DNA of 14,074 nucleotides from CAZXMB01 sp964641715. GTDB lineage: Bacteria; Desulfobacterota; BSN033; UBA1163. Positions 1 to 5,756 of the stretch are shown one piece after another. Position numbers and translations under genes: made by a program. Below the pieces are notes generated by a model. That model did not search any database and was not told the DNA's origin. It saw only the letters and a program-made list of their open reading frames with translations. The number at the start of each line of letters is the position of its first letter. The first letter of the stretch is position 1. The stretch lies in NCBI GenBank assembly GCA_964641715.1, contig CAZXMB010000080.1:1-14074 (forward strand), in the 5' to 3' direction.

Positions 1-210
1 AAAATTCTTATCAATTATCATTAACACCAAAAATAGTGGGTTGGAGAATCCGTCATACGGGTATCTGTAATTGCTCGAATCCCCAATGTGGTTTAACCAA
101 TGTCGCTATCACTATGGGCCGATGGACCGCTGGCAATGCCCATAAAGGCACTTTGCCTGAGTCACGTGTTAGTTATCGGCTCCATCATATCACATCAAAG
201 GAGGAAAGCC
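1..210. other. Upstream region with no recognisable gene
   Basis: I see no convincing protein in any frame. Open stretches cross this segment but their translations lack domain-like or hydrophobic patterning. It ends in the ribosome binding site of the truncated TAXI gene (AAAGGAGG at about 197-204). A 5-bp hairpin (AGGCA 146-150 with TGCCT 154-158) is too short to interpret. A promoter for the TAXI gene would be expected here but none is clear. Confidence 0.5.
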
Positions 211-504
211 ATGTCAAAAACAAGATCAGGTTATGTTTTTTCAGTATTGGTTGTGGCGTTTGTAGCTATCTTCGCTTTTTCGGCAATCGATCCAGCTCAC
301 GCACAGCGAAAGTCGATCCGTTGGGCCACATCCACCACGGGTTCTTATGGTTATAGGGTCGCAGCCCAGATGGTCAAGGTGTTAGAGGAGGCGCTTGGCG
401 GCCAGTACACCGTTACAGTCAATCCCTATCCATCGACGACCGCAGCCATGAAGGCAACAATGAATGGTGATGCGGAGATCAGCTACACGGCAGACATCGG
501 CTGA
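211..504 (+). pseudogene. TAXI-family TRAP transporter solute-binding protein, N-terminal fragment
   Basis: This is the first 97 residues of a TAXI-type periplasmic solute receptor, the binding component of a TRAP secondary transporter. The start at 211 is set by AAAGGAGG 6-7 bases upstream and by a signal peptide: basic N-terminus (MSKTR), hydrophobic core at residues 8-25 and a likely AHA|Q cleavage at residues 29-31. The mature start has the family pattern (RWATSTTGSYGYRVA, residues 37-51, the ligand-binding Gly/Ser loop; then SYTADIG at 91-97). A TGA follows at 502-504. Family members are roughly 320 residues or longer, so about two thirds is missing, and no continuing TAXI sequence appears in the other frames. 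No TRAP membrane subunit is nearby. Family assignment is good; loss of function is inferred from length. A misassembly that joined two loci is the alternative. Confidence 0.75.
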
Positions 505-527
505 GAAGGCGTTTGGATGCGTTGTAG

Positions 528-858
528 CACGTTTTTCTGCCAGGAACCCTGCCGAACCCAAAAGAAGTGCTACGGTGCAAACAGATGTTTTTAATTTCAC
601 CAGGGGCAGCCTTCTATTCACTTCTCCCGGACATCGTCTCTTGTGAAATTCTCGGGACGACTTATGGTTTAACGAACACCATTCAATTACTTCTTGGGTC
701 CTTTGATTGCGCCTTGGGCAACGGGATGGATCAGAGATGTGATGGCTTCTTTTTCGTGGGGACTTTATTTAGTGGCGATGTTCTGTGTTTTGGGAGGAAT
801 CCTGATCCTTTGGCTAAAACTTTTCTTCCGTTTTGGGAAAGAGACGAAGATCATATAA
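528..858 (+). pseudogene. MFS transporter C-terminal remnant, frameshifted
   Basis: This is a decayed 3' end of a major facilitator superfamily permease, readable only by joining two frames. From 528 to about 700 one frame gives SLLPDIVSCEILGTTYGL followed by TNTIQLLLG, matching the loop and TM11 region of MFS proteins (a xLGTxYGLxNTIxxLxG pattern). From about 695 the next frame gives GPLIAPWATGWIRDV, then a hydrophobic final helix and a basic tail (KLFFRFGKETK), ending at TAA 856-858. A single indel near 695-702 separates the halves. The first ten or so helices are absent: upstream of 528 there is a stop (TAG 525-527) and then the truncated TAXI gene. It could be a real degraded gene or one half of an assembly join. 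No ribosome binding site or start belongs to it. Confidence 0.6.
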
Positions 859-975
859 TGCAAAAGGATGCTAGAGAATTGGCGCGGTTCTAAACAGAAT
901 TACCTTCCTCACTCTTTCTTGGCATCAAGCATTAAGGGCAATCTGCTCTCGGAGATTCGCTTTTTAACAATTTCC

Positions 976-1004
976 TTGACATTAGGGGCAGTATTTTATA
1001 AAAA
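976..1004 (+). promoter_or_regulatory. Candidate sigma70-type promoter for the ABC operon
   Basis: A perfect TTGACA (976-981) is followed after 17 bases by TAAAAA (999-1004); the overlapping TATAAA at 997-1002 would give a 15-base spacer. Flanking sequence is A/T-rich. It lies about 110 bases upstream of the binding-protein start, on the correct strand, in the only sizeable non-coding gap before the operon. The -10 match is moderate, so the call rests mainly on the perfect -35 and the position. Confidence 0.45.
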
Positions 1005-1033
1005 TTAATAATATTTTCAAATGATGCGTACAG

Positions 1034-1045
1034 TCTGATATCAGA
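1034..1045. promoter_or_regulatory. 12-bp palindrome, possible operator
   Basis: TCTGATATCAGA is a perfect 12-base palindrome about 30 bases downstream of the candidate -10, between it and the ribosome binding site. A repressor dimer bound here could block the ABC operon. No regulator gene is in the window, so function is inferred from position and symmetry only. Confidence 0.3.
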
Positions 1046-1116
1046 ATTAAGAGAAGAGGTAAAGAAAAAAAAGGTTATAGTGGATCATCAAAAATAACAG
1101 GAAGGAGGTATTTTTA

Positions 1117-2325
1117 ATGGCAAAAGTTAGAATAGCATGGGTAATAGGGTTCGTATTGGTGGTGGCGTTGTCGTCTCCTGCTTTTTCACAGGAACCGATT
1201 CGGATTGGCATTAACCTCCCTGTAACCGGTCCTGTGGCAAAGTTTGGGGTCATGGACTACAATTCGGTCATAATGGGTTTTGAAGATCTCGGATTGAAGA
1301 AGATCGATGGCAGAGAGATTGTATTTGTCTCTGAGGACAACAGGGGAGATCCACCTACTGCCAAATCCGCCGAAGAGAAGTTGATCTCCAAAGATAAGGT
1401 AGATTTGATCATCGGTGGGTACACCAGCGCGGAAACGGTGGCCATGACTGGCACTGCTGAGGATCTGGGATGTCCTCACATCATTGTGAACGGCTCAGCC
1501 GACAAGATTACTGAAAAACCGAACAAGTGGATCTTCTCAGGTCCCCGGGTACCCGCAGCCCACTACGGGGACGCCCTATGGAGTTTGGTCGATGAGGTCA
1601 TCAAACCCAAGAAGGTAGCATTGTATTATGAGAACACAGATTTCGGGACAAGCTCGGCCAAGGCCTTACGAGAAGGATTTAAGGAAAGGGGCATCAAGCT
1701 TGTATTCGACCAGCCGTACGAGTCTGGTGCCGTAACCTTTAAACCGATGCTCTCTCAGGTGAAAAGAGAGAAGCCCGACATGGTGATGGCCGTTTCTTAC
1801 CTCACAGATGCCATTTTGTTGGCCAAACAGAGTGCTGAGATCAGGTTGAATGTTCCGATCTATATGGGGTATGCTGCAGGCTACACCATGCCTGAGTTTG
1901 CGGACAATGCTGGTAAGGACGTGAACTATATCTGCACCACCACGAACTGGGATCCCAATGCCCCCTGGCCCGGGGCCAAAAAATACTATGAAGCCTACTT
2001 AAAGAAGTATAACGTAAAGGCAGATTACCATGGCGCCCAGGGCTATGCGGCCGCGCAGGTCGCCATCGATGCTCTCAAAAGGGCGAAGAAACCTATTACA
2101 CGGGACAGCATCAGGGAGGCCCTGACCAAGACAAACCTAATGACGGTTATGGGCAAGATTGAGCATAAAGAATGGAAGGACAAGTTGGGGCATCATTACT
2201 ACAATCAAGGTCTCCCGCTGACCTATGTGATGCAGTGGCAGAATAAAGAACTGAAAGTCGTCTGGCCGCTGGATGCAAAGACAGCTAATCTTATTTTCCC
2301 AGCCCCTCCCCATGAGAAGCGATAA
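1117..2325 (+). CDS. Branched-chain amino acid-type ABC transporter substrate-binding protein
   Basis: Periplasmic type I solute-binding protein (LivK / Peripla_BP_6 family) that delivers ligand to the LivHMGF-type permease encoded downstream. It has 402 residues, usual for the family. A signal peptide covers residues 1-24 (MAKVR, hydrophobic core, cleavage after AFS). The mature protein opens with IRIGINLPVTGPVAKFG, the standard first beta strand and ligand loop, followed by lobe I with EDNRGDP and an SKDKVDLIIGG segment (about 67-110). Residues 171-260 carry the second-lobe motif (KKVALYYENTDFG, then KREKPDMVMAVSY). The start is decided by GGAAGGAGGT at 1100-1109, an almost exact anti-16S match. 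Many paralogues of this family bind aromatic acids, dicarboxylates or amides rather than leucine, and the ligand cannot be read from the sequence. A hairpin follows the stop, before livH. Confidence 0.93.
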   Translation: MAKVRIAWVIGFVLVVALSSPAFSQEPIRIGINLPVTGPVAKFGVMDYNSVIMGFEDLGLKKIDGREIVFVSEDNRGDPPTAKSAEEKLISKDKVDLIIGGYTSAETVAMTGTAEDLGCPHIIVNGSADKITEKPNKWIFSGPRVPAAHYGDALWSLVDEVIKPKKVALYYENTDFGTSSAKALREGFKERGIKLVFDQPYESGAVTFKPMLSQVKREKPDMVMAVSYLTDAILLAKQSAEIRLNVPIYMGYAAGYTMPEFADNAGKDVNYICTTTNWDPNAPWPGAKKYYEAYLKKYNVKADYHGAQGYAAAQVAIDALKRAKKPITRDSIREALTKTNLMTVMGKIEHKEWKDKLGHHYYNQGLPLTYVMQWQNKELKVVWPLDAKTANLIFPAPPHEKR

Positions 2326-2333
2326 CAAGAAAG

Positions 2334-2373
2334 AGGAGAGGAAGTACCTGCCCGGTATCGATCTTCCTCTCCT
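2334..2373 (+). terminator. Large hairpin between binding-protein gene and livH (attenuator or mRNA-end stabiliser)
   Basis: AGGAGAGGAAG (2334-2344) pairs perfectly with CTTCCTCTCCT (2363-2373), an 11-bp stem with an 18-base interior in which TACC (2345-2348) can also pair with GGTA (2354-2357). It begins 8 bases after the binding-protein stop. The assembly gap starts one base later, so a U-run that would make it an intrinsic terminator cannot be seen. Such hairpins after a binding-protein gene commonly raise its expression over that of the permease genes; that role is inferred here. Confidence 0.55.
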
Positions 2374-2374
2374 T

Positions 2375-2474
2375 NNNNNNNNNNNNNNNNNNNNNNNNNN
2401 NNNNNNNNNNNNNNNNNNNNNNNNNNNNNNNNNNNNNNNNNNNNNNNNNNNNNNNNNNNNNNNNNNNNNNNNNN
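2375..2474. other. Assembly gap (100 N)
   Basis: There are exactly 100 undetermined bases, the conventional placeholder for a gap of unknown size. The gap falls inside livH. A normal LivH is about 290 residues and only 77 are visible, so some 600 or more bases of coding sequence should lie here; 100 is not the real length. Any reading frame carried across the N run is meaningless. Confidence 0.97.
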
Positions 2475-2710
2475 ACTACCTCTTCCCTGATGTGGGTCAT
2501 GCCTTTACCCTCAAGGCATTTATTGTCACCATCTTAGGGGGTATGGGGAGCACCGTGGGGGCTCTCTCTGGTGGTTTAGTCCTGGGGGTTGCCGAATCTC
2601 TCGGCGCGTCCTATTGGCAAATGGGTTATAAGGATGTGATTGGTTTCGTCATCTTTATCTTGGTGTTACTGTTCTTACCTGGTGGTCTTAAGACGGTGAT
2701 CGGGAGGTAA
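2475..2710 (+). CDS. livH: Branched-chain amino acid-type ABC transporter permease LivH, C-terminal part
   Basis: This is the C-terminal 77 residues of a LivH-type inner-membrane permease; the N-terminus lies in the assembly gap. The first complete codon is at 2477. Visible are the family's cytoplasmic coupling segment and glycine-rich helix (FIVTILGGMGSTVGALSGG, followed by LVLGVAE) and the last transmembrane helix (IGFVIFILVLLFLPGG), ending in a short basic tail. LivH pairs with LivM to form the translocation channel. The stop TAA (2708-2710) overlaps the ATG of livM by one base, which implies translational coupling. The short readable stretch between the binding-protein stop and the gap (2326-2374) is taken up by the hairpin and does not resemble a LivH start. 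Confidence 0.88.
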
Positions 2711-3657
2711 TGATGAAGAGAGGCTGGGTTACACCGGTAATCCTTGGCATACTTGCCCTTGTTATCCCTTTTACCCTCTCCAGCTATTATCAGCACATAC
2801 TGATTCTGGTAATCATTTGGATTACGATGGCATGTGCATGGAATTTATTGGGAGGGTTTGCCGGACAGGTGTCCTTTGGACATGCGCTCTTCTTCGGCTT
2901 AGGGGCTTACGGAGGAGGGCTCTTGTATCAACATTGGGAGATATCAACATGGTGGGGGATGATCGTAGGCCCTGTTTGGGCTGCCGTTATTGCAATTCCT
3001 TTAGGACTCATCACGTTTCGGCTCCGGGGTCCCTATTTCGCTCTATCGATGCTTGCTATGGGCGAAATAGCCCGGATTATCTTTACCAACTGGGTGCCTT
3101 TTTCAGGGGGCGCGGTGGGAGTCATGATTTCGCGTACTTGGGGCGGCGAAAAATTGCAATATTATTTTATCATCTTAGCTATTTGTGTGGTAACCTTGGG
3201 TGTGGTAGCTCTCATGCGATATTCTAAGTTAGGATTTTACTTTCTATCCATAAGAGAAGACCAAGATGCTGCTGAAGCCTTAGGAATACCTACGACCAAA
3301 TATAAGATGTACGCCCTCATTCCAAGCGCATTTTTCACGGGCTTAGCCGGGGCCTTCTACATGAATTATATGGCCTATATTGAGCCCCGTGTGGTTTTCA
3401 ATCTTGAGGCTGTATCGATCATGATGATATTGACGGTCATGTTAGGAGGGGCTGGAACATTATGGGGTCCTGTTCTTGGGGCAACGGTTTACGTCATTCT
3501 CGCTGAGGTATTTCGGACCATCCCTGGTATCAAGGAAGTGCATGTTTTGGTGTTTGCCCTCATTGTCGTCCTAATCATTATGTTTCTCCCAGATGGGATC
3601 TTAGGGGAATGGGATAAAATAAAGCGAATCTTCATCAAGCCAAAATTAGCGTCGTAG
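2710..3657 (+). CDS. livM: Branched-chain amino acid-type ABC transporter permease LivM
   Basis: Second membrane subunit of the ABC importer: 315 residues, full length for the family. Hydrophobic segments follow one another from residue 8 to about 300. Diagnostic family stretches are the N-terminal AWNLLGGFAGQVSFGHA (about 43-59), LRGPYFALSMLAMGEIARI in the middle, and the cytoplasmic coupling loop SIREDQDAAEALGIPTTKYK, which contacts the ATPases. The last third repeats the LivH-like MMILTVMLGGAGTLWGPVLG pattern. The ATG at 2710 overlaps the livH stop; the alternative ATG at 2713 would shorten it by one residue. A 19-base spacer leads to livG. The C-terminus is basic (KIKRIFIKPK), as expected for a cytoplasmic tail. 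Confidence 0.95.
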   Translation: MMKRGWVTPVILGILALVIPFTLSSYYQHILILVIIWITMACAWNLLGGFAGQVSFGHALFFGLGAYGGGLLYQHWEISTWWGMIVGPVWAAVIAIPLGLITFRLRGPYFALSMLAMGEIARIIFTNWVPFSGGAVGVMISRTWGGEKLQYYFIILAICVVTLGVVALMRYSKLGFYFLSIREDQDAAEALGIPTTKYKMYALIPSAFFTGLAGAFYMNYMAYIEPRVVFNLEAVSIMMILTVMLGGAGTLWGPVLGATVYVILAEVFRTIPGIKEVHVLVFALIVVLIIMFLPDGILGEWDKIKRIFIKPKLAS

Positions 3658-3676
3658 AGCAATAGAAAGGTTCAAG

Positions 3677-4405
3677 ATGAGCTACTTTGAATTAAGAAAA
3701 GTGGTCAGGAGATTCGGTGGGCTGGTAGCCGTCAGTAATATAAGTGCAGCCATAGAGGAGGGAGAAATCTTTGGGCTGATCGGCCCGAATGGCTCAGGGA
3801 AAACGACGATCTTCAACTGCATCAATAACTACTACCCGACCAATAGTGGTGAGATTATTTTTAAAGGTGTCCCCATCGAGCGGATGTCCACCCACAAGAT
3901 TTGCGAGATGGGCATTGGGCGAACCTTTCAGGTGGTCAAGCCGCTGAAGCGTCTCACGGTTCTCGAGAATATTATGTCCGGAGCCTTCTTAAGAACGAAT
4001 AAGGTGAGGGTGGCCCGAGACAATGCTATGAAGGCCCTCGATTTTTGCCAGCTTATGGAACGTAAGGATTTTCTAGCCAAGGATTTGCCGATTGCCGATA
4101 AGAAAAGGATGGAGGTGGCCCGTGCCTTGGCTACAGAACCGTCATTATTATTGCTTGACGAGACAGCAGCAGGACTCAACCTTAAAGAGATAGAAACGAT
4201 GATGGAGCTTGTTAAGAAGATTAGGACTTCAGGAATAACATGTATTATTGTGGAGCATGTGATGAAGTTTATCATGGGCATTTCTGATAGAGTGATGTGT
4301 ATCAATTTTGGCATGGAAATAGCAACGGGGAAACCTGAAGAAATCGCTGCTCATCCAGAAGTGATTAAAGCCTATTTAGGAGAGGAGTATGTTACAGGTA
4401 GATAA
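3677..4405 (+). CDS. livG: Branched-chain amino acid-type ABC transporter ATP-binding protein LivG
   Basis: One of two cytoplasmic ATPases that power the importer; 242 residues. Walker A is GPNGSGKTT (36-44), the Q-loop glutamine is Q85 in RTFQ, Walker B with catalytic Glu is LLLLDE (157-162) and the switch histidine is H194 in VEHVM. The signature region reads LPIADKKRMEVARAL (137-151) in place of an LSGGQ or LSYGQ motif. The GG/GQ core is replaced, though the following xRMEVARAL helix is intact. Related LivG-type proteins with ADRKR-like signatures are known to me, so this may be a subfamily trait and not decay. The C-terminal TGKPEEIAAHPEVIKAYLG is typical of LivG. The gene overlaps livF by 17 bases. 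Confidence 0.94.
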   Translation: MSYFELRKVVRRFGGLVAVSNISAAIEEGEIFGLIGPNGSGKTTIFNCINNYYPTNSGEIIFKGVPIERMSTHKICEMGIGRTFQVVKPLKRLTVLENIMSGAFLRTNKVRVARDNAMKALDFCQLMERKDFLAKDLPIADKKRMEVARALATEPSLLLLDETAAGLNLKEIETMMELVKKIRTSGITCIIVEHVMKFIMGISDRVMCINFGMEIATGKPEEIAAHPEVIKAYLGEEYVTGR

Positions 4406-5093
4406 TATAGACGTATACTATGGCGATGTTCAAGCGCTGTGGGATATTTCCTTGGAGGTGAAAGAAGGGGAGATCGTCTCATTGGTTGGTCCCAATGGTG
4501 CCGGAAAGACCACTACATTGAACACGATATCAGGACTATTGAGACCCAGAAAAGGTAAAATTGCATTTGAGGGGCAAGATCTTGCGAAAATACCTGATTA
4601 CAGAACGATCAATTTGGGCATTGCTCATGTACCTGAAGCGAGGAGATTATTTCCGGAGATGACCGTGGGCGAAAACCTTGACATGGGTTCATTAACTCCA
4701 GAGGCGAAGGCAAAGCGAGGGGGATCCAAAGAATGGGTGTTCAGCCTTTTTCCCAGGTTGAAGGAAAGGGCGTGGCAGGAGGCAGGAACGCTAAGCGGTG
4801 GTGAAGCGCAAATGTTGGCTGTTGCAAGAGGCCTGATGTCACGACCCAAGTTGATTATGATGGACGAACCTTCTCTTGGTTTAGCCCCTTTGTTAGTGTC
4901 CCAGGTATTTGGTATAACGGAGCAAATTCATAAGGAAGGGGTTACCGTTTTGCTTATTGAGCAGAATGTCTTCCATGCTTTGAAGGCATGTACCCGAGCC
5001 TATGTGATGGAAACGGGGAGGATTGTTCTCCAAGGCAGCGGGAATGAACTGATGAAAGATGAGCATATCAAAACGGCTTATCTTGGGATATGA
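4389..5093 (+). CDS. livF: Branched-chain amino acid-type ABC transporter ATP-binding protein LivF
   Basis: Second ATPase of the importer, partner of LivG; 234 residues, the usual size. Walker A is GPNGAGKTT (34-42). The LivF-typical stretch HVPEARRLFPEMTVGENL spans 80-97, the canonical signature LSGGEAQ is at 135-141 and Walker B is LIMMDE (155-160). The switch is the LivF form IEQN (190-193) with Gln where other ABC ATPases have His. Since LivG carries the degenerate signature, LivF supplies the only canonical LSGGE motif of the ATPase pair. The start ATG lies inside the livG 3' end, preceded by GGAGAGGAG, so translation is probably coupled. The cupin gene follows after 37 bases on the same strand. 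Confidence 0.95.
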   Translation: MLQVDNIDVYYGDVQALWDISLEVKEGEIVSLVGPNGAGKTTTLNTISGLLRPRKGKIAFEGQDLAKIPDYRTINLGIAHVPEARRLFPEMTVGENLDMGSLTPEAKAKRGGSKEWVFSLFPRLKERAWQEAGTLSGGEAQMLAVARGLMSRPKLIMMDEPSLGLAPLLVSQVFGITEQIHKEGVTVLLIEQNVFHALKACTRAYVMETGRIVLQGSGNELMKDEHIKTAYLGI

Positions 5094-5130
5094 TTTTAAC
5101 GGTTGTGTGGAGCAAATGGGGGAATAAGAA

Positions 5131-5490
5131 ATGACGGATCAATATGTCTGGAATATCACAGAGGTGGTGGAGAGAAATCCCATACCAGAGTATCGGAAAT
5201 TGACGCGTACTTTTTTGGTGGATGGAAATTACTGCACCGCTCTTGTCGTCCAGGCACAGCCGCAAACGGAACCTTTTATCCATGAACATAGTGAACATGA
5301 TGAGTTCCTTTATATATTGGAGGGAGAAGGTTGGTGCTATATTGGAGATAAAAAATTTGAGGTGAAACCGGGGTATCTTGTCTACTGCCCGGCGGGAGTG
5401 AAACACGGGTTCTTGATGCCGGTCAAGGGAGTCAGATTGCCGATATATGGTCCGCCCTTTGATCGTGAAAAACCGACAGGATCATCATAG
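5131..5490 (+). CDS. Small single-domain cupin protein
   Basis: A 119-residue cytoplasmic protein with one cupin beta-barrel. Cupin motif 1 is HEHSEHDEFLYILEGEG (51-67), giving metal ligands H51, H53 and E58. Motif 2 is GYLVYCPAGVKHGF (81-94), giving the fourth ligand H92. All four canonical ligands are present, so it probably binds a divalent metal. Single-domain cupins include isomerases, dioxygenases, lyases and ligand-sensing proteins, and nothing here selects one. There is no signal peptide. It sits 37 bases after livF on the same strand with its own GGGGGAA-type ribosome binding site, so it is probably the last gene of the transport operon, linking uptake to substrate handling. The PPFDREKP C-terminal stretch looks flexible. 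Confidence 0.85.
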   Translation: MTDQYVWNITEVVERNPIPEYRKLTRTFLVDGNYCTALVVQAQPQTEPFIHEHSEHDEFLYILEGEGWCYIGDKKFEVKPGYLVYCPAGVKHGFLMPVKGVRLPIYGPPFDREKPTGSS

Positions 5491-5520
5491 GTGGAAAAGA
5501 TTTGAAGTGATTTTCTCACC
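5490..5520 (+). terminator. Possible weak hairpin at the end of the transport operon
   Basis: GGTGGAAAA (5490-5498) can pair with TTTTC-T-CACC (5511-5520), a 9-bp stem with one bulged base and a 12-base loop, starting at the last base of the cupin stop. No U-run follows, so as an intrinsic terminator it is weak; it may only protect the mRNA end. Confidence 0.3.
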
Positions 5521-5756
5521 CCTAAGCGATCTTTCTAATCTCTGAATGTTTTCCGTTTATCTCTCTTCACATTAAACTTCATTTTGGATTGATAACCCAT
5601 TAAGGAAAGGTTAACATTGATACAAGATTCTATTTTGATTTTTAAGGCAGGAAACTTTATTTTTTGCTAAGAAGGATTGTCATTAAAGTCTCCGCAGTAG
5701 GTATTGAGAAAACAATAAGATAAGACTTATCACTGTTTAATAGGAGTCAAAAGGAC
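5521..5756. other. AT-rich spacer between transport operon and catabolic genes
   Basis: No gene is visible on either strand. It probably holds the promoter of the flavoprotein operon. Candidate -35 boxes are TTGATA (5617-5622) and TTGTCA (5677-5682), but neither has a convincing -10 at 16-18 bases. The odd palindrome at 5719-5731 is listed separately. The flavoprotein ribosome binding site is AGGAG at 5742-5746. Confidence 0.5.
5719..5731. promoter_or_regulatory. Palindrome GATAAG-A-CTTATC upstream of the flavoprotein gene
   Basis: Two 6-base half sites form a perfect inverted repeat around one central base, ending 25 bases before the flavoprotein ATG. Its place next to the ribosome binding site would suit an operator for a repressor. 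No regulator gene is present to match it to. Confidence 0.3.

Larger units (their letters stand above)
859..1116. other. AT-rich leader of the ABC transporter operon
   Basis: There is no gene here. The stretch becomes strongly AT-rich after 960 and holds the promoter candidate, the palindrome and the ribosome binding site listed separately. A short open frame extends to 893 but is only the shadow frame of the MFS remnant. Confidence 0.6.

Noticed and set aside
36..356. Open frame overlapping the start of the TAXI gene
   Set aside because: It is in a different frame from the signal peptide and family motifs, has no ribosome binding site and no recognisable pattern.
2312..2374. ATG at 2312 as the start of LivH
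   Set aside because: The residues it would encode are charged and not a LivH N-terminus, and the DNA is accounted for by the hairpin. The frame match across the N run has no meaning.
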